From: Shewanella intestini
Lineage (GTDB): Bacteria; Pseudomonadota; Gammaproteobacteria; Enterobacterales; Shewanellaceae
Reading direction: 5' to 3'
DNA length: 64,000 bases
Assembly: GCF_018221465.1 (NCBI RefSeq)
Contig: NZ_JAAIKR010000009.1
Span: 88,185-152,184 of the forward strand
Shown here: one piece after another, positions 16,761-25,566 of the stretch
How positions within the stretch are numbered: the stretch's first letter is position 1
Layout of the letters: each line of letters begins with the position of its first letter
Made by a program: the position numbers and the translations under genes
Notes under the pieces: generated by a model
What the model saw: the letters and a program-made list of their open reading frames with translations, nothing else
What the model was told of the DNA's origin: nothing
Databases searched by the model: none

Positions 16761-19700
16761 ATGTTTAATCGAATAATTGATTGGTCCATTAACAACAGGT
16801 TGCTAGTGCTAATCGCACTATTTGCGTTGATGGCAAGTGCCGTTATAACCATACCTAAGTTGAACTTAGATGCTTTTCCAGATGTAACAAATGTTCAAGT
16901 CGCCGTTAATACTGAAGCGCCGGGTTTAGCCGCTGAAGAAGTAGAACAGCTTATTAGCTATCCAATTGAAGCTGTGATGTATGCATTGCCGGATGTAGAA
17001 CAAGTGCGCTCTATATCAAAAACAGGTTTGTCCGGTGTAACTGTAGTATTTAAAGAAGGCACTGACATATATTTTGCTAGACAGTTAGTTTTTGAGCGGT
17101 TACAGGCTGCAAAGGAGCTTATTCCTGCCGGAGTTGGGACACCAGAAATGGGGCCCAACACTTCTGGCTTAGGACAAGTTTTTCAATATTTGCTGATTTC
17201 AGATGACACTAGCAAGTATGATTCAATGGCGCTTAGAAGTCTGAATGACTGGATCATTAAACTATTAATAATGCCTGTAGACGGTGTGACTGATGTACTG
17301 TCATTTGGTGGTAATGTTCGACAATATCAAGTTAATGTCGACCCTTCCAAATTATTATCCTACGAGTTAACACAAGAAGAAGTAGTTTCAGCGCTTGAAA
17401 ATAACAACGCCAATGTCGGTGGCTGGTACATGAACCGCGGCCAAGAGCAGTTAGTTATTCGTGGTACAGGTTGGTTTGAAAGTGGTGAGAAAGGTATTGA
17501 AAATATTCAGCAAGTGCCTGTGAAAACACTAAATGGTGTCGTTGTTACTGTTTCTGATGTAGCCAATGTATCACTTGGTTCAGAGATCAGACAAGGTGCT
17601 GTCACTATGACACGCAAAGCTGACAACGGTACTGTCGAAAATTTGGGTGAAGTTGTCTCTGGCATAGTCTTAAAGCGGATGGGTTCGAATACCAAAGCGA
17701 CGATAGATGGTATTAATGCTAGAACCACGCTTATCAACCAGGCACTCCCGGAAGGTGTAAGGTTTGAGCCTTTTTACGATCAGGCAGATTTAATTGAAAA
17801 AGCGGTGACAACCGTTGTTGAAGCCCTTGCTTTAGCTTTTGTCTTTATTACCGTTGTATTGGCGCTCTTTTTAATGAATTTAAGAGCTACATTTTTAGTG
17901 CTGATTTCTATTCCAATTTCTATTGGTATTGCATTAATGGTGATGGCGTGGTTGGGTGTTTCAGCCAACTTGATGTCGCTTGGTGGTATTGTCGTGGCTA
18001 TTGGCATGTTAGTCGATGGTTCCGTTGTAATGGTTGAAAACATGTTTAAACATCTAAATAAGCAACTGGAAAGCGGCAACGATGAAGCAAGTATTGAAAT
18101 TAAGCAAAAGTTAAAACTTGCGGGTAAAGAAGTTGCTCGTCCAATCTTTTTTGCTACTTCAATCATTCTTGTTGTTTTTACACCACTGTTTAGTTTTGAA
18201 GGTGTCGAGGCAAAACTATTTCAGCCAATGGCAATCAGCATTATGCTAGCTGTGGTGTCAGCTATAGTTGTTGCTTTATTTATTGTTCCTGCACTTGCCA
18301 CTTTTATGTTTAAAAGTGGGGTAAAAGAAAGGGAAGGTTTGATTTTAAAACCTATCGATGTTCTGTATCGGAAGTCATTGAAAATTGCTTTAAATCAGAC
18401 CAAATTTGTTGTTTTTGTTTCATTAGCACTTGTTGCTTCAGCTGCGGCAGTTATTCCACAAATTGGGACAGAGTTCGTGCCAGAACTTGAAGAAGGAACG
18501 ATTAACCTAAGGGTTACTCTAGCCCCTTCTTCTAGTTTAGAAACAGCGCTCTCGGTTGCTCCAATATTGGAAGAAAAGTTAATGGCTTTCCCTGAAGTGA
18601 CCTATGCACTGAGCCGAATTGGTCGAGCAGAAATTGGCGGCGACCCCGAGCCTGTGAACAACATTGAAATCTACATTGGCCTTAAGCCTGTTTCAGAATG
18701 GACAAGCGCCTCTAATCGTTATGAGTTACAAGATAAAATGGAACTCTCATTAGAAGAGTTCCCTGGGTTACTACTAAATTTTTCCCAGCCTATTGCTACT
18801 CGTGTGGATGAATTGTTATCAGGTGTAAAAGCCCAACTTGCAATAAAACTATTTGGACCTGATTTAGCGGTACTTGCTAATAAAGGCCAAGAAATAGAAG
18901 CTGCTATAAAATCAATCGAAGGTGCGAAAGATGTTGCTCTTGAGCAGATAGCTGGTGAATCACAGCTGGTTATTGCACCTAATCGAATTGAACTTTCTCG
19001 ATATGGTTTATCTGTTGGCGATGTCATGGAAGTGGTTCAAAACGGAATTGGTGGTGCTGAAGCCGGTCAGATTGTTAATGGAAACGAGCGTTATGATATT
19101 TACGTGCGTCTAGGCGAGGAATTTAGAGCGAATAGTGAAGCTATAGCCGATATAAGGTTACAGTCTCCTACAGGCGCTTGGGTAAGAATTGGTGATGTAG
19201 CTTCTGTGTCTTTTGAGTCTGGACCTCCACAGGTTAGGCGTGATGATGTGCAGCGCCGAGTGGTTATTCAAGCTAACGTCCAAGGCCGTGATATGGGAAG
19301 TGTAGTTGAAGATATTCAGGCAACGATAGCCTCAGAAGTAAAATTACCTGTAGGTTATTCAGTATCGATTGGAGGTCAATTCGAAAGCCAACAAAGAGCG
19401 CAGCAGCGCCTTTCTATTGTAGTACCGTTATCGTTGGCTTTGATAGCATTACTCCTATATTTTGCGTTTGGTTCTGTCGGGCAAGCTATGCTGATCCTGC
19501 TTAACGTTCCTTTAGCAGTTATAGGGGGGGTATTCTCACTATACCTTTCAGGTCAGTATTTATCGGTTCCAAGCTCCGTAGGCTTTATTACCTTATTTGG
19601 GGTAGCAGTTCTCAATGGTGTTGTCATGGTGGAAAGCATTAACCAACGCGTCAAAGATGGACTGACAACAGCAGAAGCTATATTTGATGGTGCTACGTCG

Positions 19701-19910
19701 AGATTACGTCCAGTGCTTATGACCGCAATTACGTCAGCATTAGGATTAATACCTATGTTGATGTCAAATGGGGTTGGTTCTGAAATTCAAAGGCCGCTTG
19801 CTAGTGTAATTGTTGGTGGCTTAATTACAGCAACGTTACTCACGCTATTTGTTGTTCCAAGCCTATATCAGTTCTTTTCTAAAGGAAAATTAAAAGAGTT
19901 TAGGTCATAA
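16761..19910 (+). CDS. Heavy-metal efflux RND permease (CzcA/CusA family)
   Basis: The 1049-aa proton-driven inner-membrane pump. Two repeated halves each have one N-terminal helix, a large periplasmic porter loop and six clustered helices, as in all RND pumps. Family motifs include FPDVTNVQV near residue 41 and LVDGSVVMVEN in TM4 (about residue 417). The TM4 motif reads AIGMLVDGS: the AIG start is like the monovalent-cation pump CusA, while the DG pair is like the divalent pumps CzcA/CnrA, so the metal cannot be assigned from sequence. A strong ribosome binding site (AAGGAGG) follows the adaptor stop directly. A weak hairpin terminator lies after it. Confidence 0.93.
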   Translation: MFNRIIDWSINNRLLVLIALFALMASAVITIPKLNLDAFPDVTNVQVAVNTEAPGLAAEEVEQLISYPIEAVMYALPDVEQVRSISKTGLSGVTVVFKEGTDIYFARQLVFERLQAAKELIPAGVGTPEMGPNTSGLGQVFQYLLISDDTSKYDSMALRSLNDWIIKLLIMPVDGVTDVLSFGGNVRQYQVNVDPSKLLSYELTQEEVVSALENNNANVGGWYMNRGQEQLVIRGTGWFESGEKGIENIQQVPVKTLNGVVVTVSDVANVSLGSEIRQGAVTMTRKADNGTVENLGEVVSGIVLKRMGSNTKATIDGINARTTLINQALPEGVRFEPFYDQADLIEKAVTTVVEALALAFVFITVVLALFLMNLRATFLVLISIPISIGIALMVMAWLGVSANLMSLGGIVVAIGMLVDGSVVMVENMFKHLNKQLESGNDEASIEIKQKLKLAGKEVARPIFFATSIILVVFTPLFSFEGVEAKLFQPMAISIMLAVVSAIVVALFIVPALATFMFKSGVKEREGLILKPIDVLYRKSLKIALNQTKFVVFVSLALVASAAAVIPQIGTEFVPELEEGTINLRVTLAPSSSLETALSVAPILEEKLMAFPEVTYALSRIGRAEIGGDPEPVNNIEIYIGLKPVSEWTSASNRYELQDKMELSLEEFPGLLLNFSQPIATRVDELLSGVKAQLAIKLFGPDLAVLANKGQEIEAAIKSIEGAKDVALEQIAGESQLVIAPNRIELSRYGLSVGDVMEVVQNGIGGAEAGQIVNGNERYDIYVRLGEEFRANSEAIADIRLQSPTGAWVRIGDVASVSFESGPPQVRRDDVQRRVVIQANVQGRDMGSVVEDIQATIASEVKLPVGYSVSIGGQFESQQRAQQRLSIVVPLSLALIALLLYFAFGSVGQAMLILLNVPLAVIGGVFSLYLSGQYLSVPSSVGFITLFGVAVLNGVVMVESINQRVKDGLTTAEAIFDGATSRLRPVLMTAITSALGLIPMLMSNGVGSEIQRPLASVIVGGLITATLLTLFVVPSLYQFFSKGKLKEFRS

Positions 19911-19919
19911 CAACTCTGT

Positions 19920-19950
19920 ATAGCCCCATTCCTTCTTTGTGTGGGGCTAT
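19920..19950 (+). terminator. Hairpin after the RND permease gene
   Basis: Nine-base arms ATAGCCCCA and TGGGGCTAT with a 13-nt loop, 10 bp after the stop codon. The T tract is poor, so termination may be partial. Confidence 0.55.
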
Positions 19951-20101
19951 TCAAGTTGATTAATTAAAGTTTTGGAATGACCAGTATTTCATTGGCTTAA
20001 CTGGGCAAACTCTTACAGAGTTATTCCGTAGAAATACTAATGTGAATACATCCATTTCTTTCTAACTACAATCGTGATGACCAAAATAAAAGGAGGTCGT
20101 C

Positions 20102-20698
20102 ATGATGTGTTTTAGTAAAGCGAAACGTAGTGGTGTCAAAAAGCCTTTTCGGCTTGAAGAGATATGGCGTATCAGAACCAGGCTAGAGATTGAAAATAGT
20201 TTGATGCAACTTGCGCTACTTAATTTAGCTATTGATAGTAAACTTAGATCTAGTGACTTACTGCCACTCAGAGTTTGCGATGTATCTTCGCAAGATAGAA
20301 TATTTAACCGTGTTAAGCATATTCAGCGAAAAACAGACATTGAAGTCCAATTTGAAATAACGACAAGAACTCAACAAAGTCTAATGAAATGGATGTTGAT
20401 TGCTTCTCTAAACCCTAACGATTTTCTTTTCCCAAGCCAAAGACGAAAACAGCAACCAATTAGCTATTCATACTATCGATGCCTTGTCAGAAAATGGGCT
20501 TCAAATCTTGGATTAGACTCAAGTTTTTATGGTACGCACTCAATGAGGCGAACCAAAGCGACATTAGTCTATGCAAAAACTAAGAATATCAGAGCAGTGC
20601 TGCTTTTACTCGGGCATACAAAGGTAGATAACACGATCCGCTATCTTGGTGTTGAATTAGAAGATGCACTGTTACTTTCAGAAAGCATTGATTGTTAG
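20102..20698 (+). CDS. FimB-sized tyrosine recombinase
   Basis: A 198-aa site-specific recombinase consisting only of the catalytic domain, with no SAM-like core-binding domain, like FimB/FimE. The complete active-site set is present: R49, K77, H146, R149 (HSMRR), H172 (LLGHTKVDNT) and nucleophile Y181. AGGAGG lies 5 bases before the ATG. It is the last gene of the candidate island, 54 bp before the right copy of the 12-bp repeat. It could be the integrase of the island or an inversion/regulatory recombinase. Confidence 0.85.
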   Translation: MMCFSKAKRSGVKKPFRLEEIWRIRTRLEIENSLMQLALLNLAIDSKLRSSDLLPLRVCDVSSQDRIFNRVKHIQRKTDIEVQFEITTRTQQSLMKWMLIASLNPNDFLFPSQRRKQQPISYSYYRCLVRKWASNLGLDSSFYGTHSMRRTKATLVYAKTKNIRAVLLLLGHTKVDNTIRYLGVELEDALLLSESIDC

Positions 20699-20703
20699 TT
20701 GAA

Positions 20704-20727
20704 AGGAGCCCTATTTATTAGGGCTCC
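20704..20727 (+). terminator. Hairpin terminator after recombinase gene
   Basis: Arms AGGAGCCCT and AGGGCTCC enclose a short AT loop immediately after the stop codon. The T run is lacking. Confidence 0.6.
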
Positions 20728-20751
20728 GATCCCGACATTCAAAGACATAGT

Positions 20752-20763
20752 TGCCCCAAAGTG
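20752..20763. repeat. Right 12-bp direct repeat, candidate island attachment site
   Basis: Second copy of TGCCCCAAAGTG, in direct orientation with 13238-13249, just downstream of the recombinase gene and its hairpin. It marks the likely right boundary of the 7.5-kb segment. Confidence 0.5.
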
Positions 20764-20872
20764 GGTTAGATGGCTTAACTCATTTATGTCCAAAAACGTG
20801 TTTAAAATTAGTCAGAATTTATAGTGACTTGCTCACTCATAATACAACTGAAAAACGATTATGCATTTAGCG

Positions 20873-21130
20873 TTAACGCCATATACCATCGGTTTTATCA
20901 CCGCGAATAACCTGATAAATAGCAATATTTTTTTGGCTGAGATAATTCACAATCTCTGGAATACACTGAATAGGCATAGCAACTTGATAACCAAAAGGAA
21001 AAACCACAATCGATTCAGCATGTTTACTGCCGACAAATTCGCTTAAAATAGTCAATACGGCTTCATCTGCAACTTCAAAATAAACCTCATACATATCTTC
21101 ACTGTAATCGCTCAATGTTCCAGCACTCAT
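20873..21130 (-). CDS. Conserved small protein of unknown function
   Basis: An 85-aa acidic, soluble protein with no signal peptide or membrane segment, and no motif I recognise. A GGAG ribosome binding site lies 6-7 bases before the ATG, and the composition is protein-like. It lies just outside the candidate island, alone on the minus strand. Confidence 0.6.
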   Translation of the reverse strand: MSAGTLSDYSEDMYEVYFEVADEAVLTILSEFVGSKHAESIVVFPFGYQVAMPIQCIPEIVNYLSQKNIAIYQVIRGDKTDGIWR

Positions 21131-21300
21131 CTTGTTCTCCGTATCGAATGAATAAAAAAGGCCATAAATAATGACACAAAAACGGACTTCGCCATCTTAA
21201 TTGCCCGCCCTATGCTATCTAATCATTTTAACTTGAAGATAGTGGTGATGTTGTGCGTTTGATGATAGCTTTTGATGATTATTTTTACGGGAAACGTGGG

Positions 21301-21441
21301 CTATAACGCTTTCACAAGGCAGTAAGTCGTATGGCCTTTTGGATAGTCCGCTAATTCACCAAAAACCTGATAACCACGTTGTTCATAAAAGGATTTAGCC
21401 TGAAAGCTCAGCGTTTCGGTGCACATATATTGAAAGCCTTG
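21301..21441 (-). pseudogene. GNAT acetyltransferase remnant (C-terminal end)
   Basis: On the minus strand the segment encodes ETLSFQAKSFYEQRGY followed by QVFGELADYPKGHTTYCLVK and a stop at 21301-21303. This matches the C-terminal signature of GNAT acetyltransferases (SFQA..FYE..GY.VFGEL.DYP.GH). In-frame stops appear just upstream and no N-terminal acetyl-CoA domain precedes it, so it is a decayed fragment. The remaining 21131-21562 sequence holds no other gene. Confidence 0.75.
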
Positions 21442-21562
21442 CCTCCACCGACTTCACTATTTACATCCCCCTACAACCAACTTCCATTAGCAGATTAATT
21501 TAAACACTTTTTTTTAACAAATTATCGCGTTACACTAATTAAACAAATGTATCGGGGTGGTT

Positions 21563-22066
21563 ATGATTAACAAAATTGTGATAATTATTAGTGGCTTACT
21601 TTCATTATCAGTACAGGCTGAAGTGTATCGGTGTGCAATTGATAAGTATCAAGACCGGCCTTGTGATGAGCACAGTGAAGCGATTGATATGAGCCATATT
21701 GGTAGCATTGTGGTGCCGTTGGCACGCACATCGGCAGACTCACCGACCCCTAAACAAGTCGATGCCCATGACGTTAACGAGCAAAAAGCCAGTATTTCCA
21801 ACTACATCCGCAGTCAAAAAATTAATCGCGATATTGATAAGTTAGTCCGAGAGCGTAAACGTACATTGGCTGAGCGCGATCAAAAAATTGCTCAATTACA
21901 TAAAAGCCGCCAACTGGCCAGTAATAACCTTGCTGGAGCAACGTGGGAGCAAAGCTTGGCGCAAGAAATGAGCGCGGTAAATCAACAAGCCGAAACCGTG
22001 GTAGCCAGTCTCGATCGTCAAATCAAAGCGCATGAAAAACAACTACGCCAATTAAATATCCCTTAA
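21563..22066 (+). CDS. DUF4124-like periplasmic protein with coiled coil
   Basis: A 167-aa protein with a signal peptide (cleavage near VQA-EV, about residue 20). A short DUF4124-like N-terminal domain (EVYRCAIDKYQDRPC) with two cysteines is followed by a Gln/Lys/Arg-rich helical region (about 75-167) that looks like a coiled coil. I chose ATG 21563; a GTG two codons earlier has no better ribosome binding site. Function is unknown. It ends at a very strong inverted repeat that separates it from a convergent gene. Confidence 0.7.
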   Translation: MINKIVIIISGLLSLSVQAEVYRCAIDKYQDRPCDEHSEAIDMSHIGSIVVPLARTSADSPTPKQVDAHDVNEQKASISNYIRSQKINRDIDKLVRERKRTLAERDQKIAQLHKSRQLASNNLAGATWEQSLAQEMSAVNQQAETVVASLDRQIKAHEKQLRQLNIP

Positions 22067-22074
22067 ATAACAGC

Positions 22075-22127
22075 CCAATAGACATAAAAAAACACTATTT
22101 AATATAGTGTTTTTTTATGTCTATTGG
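22075..22127. terminator. Bidirectional terminator with perfect 24-bp stem
   Basis: The arms 22075-22098 and 22104-22127 are exact reverse complements over 24 bp, with a 5-nt loop (TTAAT). The stem contains A7/T7 runs, so either strand can use it. It separates the convergent DUF4124-like and DUF5062-like genes. Confidence 0.9.
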
Positions 22128-22152
22128 TCAACGTTGCTGCATAAAAACTGAA

Positions 22153-22413
22153 TTAGTTCTTCAATGGGTGGGTGTCAGGCAACTGCCGAGTTATCCACAA
22201 AATTAATTTATGTTTCCGGTTTGGGCCGTCGTCGGCATCTTCAGCTAATGGGGTAATCAAACCGTCTTGCACCAATAATCGATAAATACATTCGACTTTA
22301 TCTTTAGGAGAAATCCCTTTACCAAAATTTTTAAAACCACGTTTTGCGGCATAACCTTCGCCAATTTCCATAGCTAACTTCAATAGTTTTACGTCGTGTT
22401 TTCCAGGCTTCAT
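22153..22413 (-). CDS. Small protein, DUF5062-like
   Basis: An 86-aa cytoplasmic protein. The pattern LLKLAMEIGEGYAAKRGF, KDKVECIYRLLVQDGLI and KLILWITRQLP resembles what I recall of DUF5062, found in Vibrio and Shewanella; the function is unknown. The family assignment is from memory and should be treated as tentative. Monocistronic. Confidence 0.65.
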   Translation of the reverse strand: MKPGKHDVKLLKLAMEIGEGYAAKRGFKNFGKGISPKDKVECIYRLLVQDGLITPLAEDADDGPNRKHKLILWITRQLPDTHPLKN

Positions 22414-22701
22414 AAGCCAAACTCCTTGGTTAAGCGCTATGTGTTAGGGCTGCAACAGCCTTTTATATTCGTATTATTACAATGAACATTAATTAAGCCT
22501 AAATTAGCTTAATGTATTGCGCAGCGCACCTTTGATGCTCGTTATCATTGCTCTTTACGCTACCCTTTTATACACAAAATACAAGGGCTAAGCTTACAGA
22601 GCGAGATGAAGTTCTTAGTCTGTATCCAAATACCCTCGCGGTGTATGTCTGAGGTATGATAGACACCCAACACCATCGCCTTTAAAACAGAACCGTTACC
22701 T

Positions 22702-23757
22702 ATGCCATTGACCGTTGCGCTACAACAGCAAATTATTCACTCAACTCAAGCGAAGCAAATCACACATGTGCATGTCATTCAGTCATTATGGAGTGGTTAC
22801 GGTCAGTTATTACGGGTTGAACTTGCAGGTGCGCCTTACCCTAGTGTAATTGTGAAACACATTCAATTACCCAGCAGTCCACAACAGGCCGCGCCACACC
22901 CAAAAGGCTGGAATAGCGTGTTGTCCCACCAGCGTAAGCTGCAATCTTATTTAGTTGAAATGCACTGGTATCAGCACATTAGCGCGCAATGCCCTGTTGA
23001 GTGTTATGTGCCGAAAACATATTTTGCACAGCAGCAAGGCCAGCATATTGTGCTGATAATGGAAGACTTAACCCAAGCGGGCTTTAACCAAGTGCATGGT
23101 CATCCATATAGTAACGCTCTCAGCCAAAGCAGTAATAACGCACACAACAACATTCACAACAACACCGCTGAGCAAATTATTCATACTTGTTTACAATGGC
23201 TTGGGCAGTTTCATGGCACGTTTATGCAAACTCAAGTAAAAGGGTTATGGCCACAAGGCAGCTATTGGCACCTTGCTACTCGCCCAGATGAATGGGCTGC
23301 ATTAACCGACTTACCACTAAAACACGCTGCGCAGCAACTTGACCAGCAGTTACAACAGTGTCGTTATCAAACCTTAATTCACGGTGACGCTAAGCTGGCT
23401 AACTTTTGTTTTAATGACAACAACAGCAAAGCTGCTGCGGTCGACTTTCAATATGTTGGCGGCGGCTGTGGCATGCAAGATGTCATTTTATGCTTAAGCA
23501 GTTGTATACGGTTTGACGAGTCAGAGCAGCAACTTGACGCATATTTGCAGGTGTATTTCAGTGCGTTATCACAAGCAATTGCTCGCCATCATCCGCAGTT
23601 GTCCACCGACGAGGTTATCGACAGCTGGCAACCTTTATTTGTGACAGCGTGGGCTGACTTTCAGCGTTTTATTAAAGGTTGGAGCCCAAGCCATGTCAAA
23701 ATTAATCCATTAACTGAGCGTTTAACCGCGAAAGCTTTACAGCAACTAGCAGATTAA
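22702..23757 (+). CDS. Phosphotransferase (kinase-like, APH/EcKinase superfamily)
   Basis: A 351-aa cytoplasmic protein of the aminoglycoside phosphotransferase/choline kinase superfamily. The catalytic loop reads LIHGDAKLANF (Brenner motif HGDxxxxN) and the metal-binding Asp is in AAVDFQYVGGG, followed by a DVILCLSSC helix typical of the ecdysteroid-kinase-like branch. A VIVKH segment near residue 50 can supply the ATP-binding lysine. The substrate is unknown; a hydroxylated small molecule is likely. Transcribed alone. Confidence 0.8.
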   Translation: MPLTVALQQQIIHSTQAKQITHVHVIQSLWSGYGQLLRVELAGAPYPSVIVKHIQLPSSPQQAAPHPKGWNSVLSHQRKLQSYLVEMHWYQHISAQCPVECYVPKTYFAQQQGQHIVLIMEDLTQAGFNQVHGHPYSNALSQSSNNAHNNIHNNTAEQIIHTCLQWLGQFHGTFMQTQVKGLWPQGSYWHLATRPDEWAALTDLPLKHAAQQLDQQLQQCRYQTLIHGDAKLANFCFNDNNSKAAAVDFQYVGGGCGMQDVILCLSSCIRFDESEQQLDAYLQVYFSALSQAIARHHPQLSTDEVIDSWQPLFVTAWADFQRFIKGWSPSHVKINPLTERLTAKALQQLAD

Positions 23758-23860
23758 TGTGTGCGTTAATGCTGCCTGCCCCACTTTTTGTAAGGCGATA
23801 TCATTTGTGAGCTTTCTGGGTGATTGGCTAATCACTCGTCTCTAGTTATCACTCGGTAAT

Positions 23861-23957
23861 CTCAAAACCTAAAATCTAAAATCTAAACTCAAAACTCGAA
23901 ACTCAAAACTCAAAACTCAAAACTCAAAACTCAAAACTCAAAACTCAAAACTCAAAC
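23861..23957. repeat. Heptanucleotide tandem array (ACTCAAA)
   Basis: A degenerate start (CTAAAATCTAAA-type units) grades into about eight perfect direct copies of ACTCAAA between 23901 and 23957. It lies about 100 bp downstream of the phosphotransferase gene, in the 860-bp intergenic region 23758-24618. Apart from the regulatory motifs listed separately, I see nothing else in that region. Confidence 0.9.
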
Positions 23958-24424
23958 CATCAATCACCACCCGATTAAGCACAAATAAATGCTAAAAACG
24001 ATAATAATTTGCCAATTTTACCTACATTCCCCTATCGACAGCCTCACCCTTAACTAATAACAATTACGCAACACACGTATAAACAACTTGATTAACTTAC
24101 CGACTCAACTTGCATTAATCAGGGCAATTTATCGCTAGCTAGCAAGGTTGCTGCGGCTTCAGGTAAATGTATCACTGGCATAAAACCGCCTCATCACTGA
24201 CCTCATGCCAAACATCCAAAAACCCCACACACCCCGCCACAGCTAACTCTGGCCGCACTTAACTTACCTAACACAACAAAAAGTAAAGTCCACTAAATTA
24301 ATTAAAATCATCAAAACTCCACAATGTTTATGCGAAAACACTTATTTAGCAAAAGCATATTTGATAACCGCGTCACAATCACAAATCAAACACACCTCAT
24401 TAACAACCCAAACCGAAATGTTAA

Positions 24425-24438
24425 ATGATCTAGATCAA
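24425..24438. promoter_or_regulatory. FNR/EtrA-like site
   Basis: ATGATCTAGATCAA differs by one base from the FNR consensus TTGATNNNNATCAA. It lies about 180 bp upstream of the first gene of the membrane-protein cluster. In Shewanella the FNR homologue EtrA controls anaerobic respiration genes, so oxygen-dependent expression of the cluster is plausible. Confidence 0.55.
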
Positions 24439-24457
24439 TATTCGTCACCGACGACAT

Positions 24458-24476
24458 AAATAGAGTAAAGACTCTA
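24458..24476. promoter_or_regulatory. Palindromic element shared with the decaheme gene upstream region
   Basis: TAGAGTAAAGACTCTA is a 6-4-6 perfect palindrome. Seventeen bases here (AAATAGAGTAAAGACTC) recur exactly at 36762-36778, upstream of the decaheme cytochrome. Position and symmetry suggest a regulator binding site. I know no regulator with this site. Confidence 0.4.
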
Positions 24477-24618
24477 AAAAAGGATTTTAAAAGTTAAGCG
24501 CTAACTTTGGTTAACACATTTTTATTCAAACCTGTTTAAAACACATTTTTTATTACGCCCAATTACGGTTCAAAAAAACGCCGTAACACTAAAAGAAAAA
24601 CATGCTTTCGGAGGCATT

Positions 24619-25509
24619 ATGGACATCCCAGTCTGGCAATACGTTGTATCAATGACAGGATATATTGTTCTGTTACTTGTATTGGTTGAAGGCATGCGCC
24701 GCACGCCAAGATTAACTGCTGCATTTTGGTTATTATCGTTATTAACCGCGCCTTTATGGGTAGAACAACTCGACGGTTGGTTCCGTTGGGTTAAAACAGT
24801 CAGTGTGATTATTCCAACGGCCATTGTGGTCGGTGGCGCGCGTATTGCTTATCTTTATCACGAAAATCCTCACAAGGTATTGGCCTTTTTCCGTGGCGAC
24901 TGGGTATTAAAATTCCTATATGCCATGTTAGTGCTCAATATTGCCGAGGCCACGGTCAAAGACTTTGCTACCGCCAATTACTTTAACGCCATTTGTGGGG
25001 TGATCTTATGTATCACGGTGCCTTTCCCACGCTACAAAAATGGTAAACGCCAATACTGGGTTATCGGTAAAGACAAACCAAACGATCTGTTATTTTACTC
25101 AACTGCGGCATGGAACTTCCTGTATACCACTTGGAACTTAGCCTTCGTCTTTGGCGAAAGCCCAGCGTTCTTCGCAAGCTCGTTCTGTATCTTAATGGCG
25201 GCAGAAATTTACCCAATCATTAAAGGCCGACCAGAGCTATATATCATTGCTCGGGTTTACACCTTGGCATTCCACTTATTAATTCGCGCCAACAGTGACA
25301 TCTTTGTCCCACTGATGGACTCAACCCATTGGTACAACGAGAACGTCCTTTACTACTGGGGTGTCATCAACTTAGCCCTGCATATTCCATTCGCTATTTG
25401 GTACTTCAAAACCCAGAAAAAAGACGGTGAACCTCCGTGTGATGAGAAGCATCCCGCCCCGTTAATCAGTGATTTGGAAGACTCACCCAAAACAGCCAAA
25501 ACTCACTAA
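24619..25509 (+). CDS. Polytopic inner-membrane protein A of unknown function
   Basis: A 296-aa protein with about eight hydrophobic segments and a short charged cytoplasmic tail from about residue 262. It is a paralogue of the next gene: both share, in order, a WFxWVK motif, an IxEAxxxDFxxxN helix start, an FWN/YDVWN aromatic stretch and an ARxxTLAFxLL-like helix. A possible relationship to the DUF5692 family of membrane proteins is from memory and unverified. A good GGAGG ribosome binding site lies 5 bases before the ATG. An FNR-like site and a palindrome lie upstream. It is followed after 57 bp, with a hairpin, by its paralogue. Confidence 0.75.
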   Translation: MDIPVWQYVVSMTGYIVLLLVLVEGMRRTPRLTAAFWLLSLLTAPLWVEQLDGWFRWVKTVSVIIPTAIVVGGARIAYLYHENPHKVLAFFRGDWVLKFLYAMLVLNIAEATVKDFATANYFNAICGVILCITVPFPRYKNGKRQYWVIGKDKPNDLLFYSTAAWNFLYTTWNLAFVFGESPAFFASSFCILMAAEIYPIIKGRPELYIIARVYTLAFHLLIRANSDIFVPLMDSTHWYNENVLYYWGVINLALHIPFAIWYFKTQKKDGEPPCDEKHPAPLISDLEDSPKTAKTH

Positions 25510-25517
25510 CCCTTCGT

Positions 25518-25549
25518 GCTATCGCACCGATGCTCCAAGGTGCGATAGC
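25518..25549 (+). terminator. Intercistronic hairpin between membrane proteins A and B
   Basis: Perfect 11-bp arms GCTATCGCACC (25518-25528) and GGTGCGATAGC (25539-25549), with a 10-nt loop. No T run follows, so it is more likely an mRNA processing or stability element than a terminator. Confidence 0.6.
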
Positions 25550-25566
25550 CAACTGGAGAGAATGTA

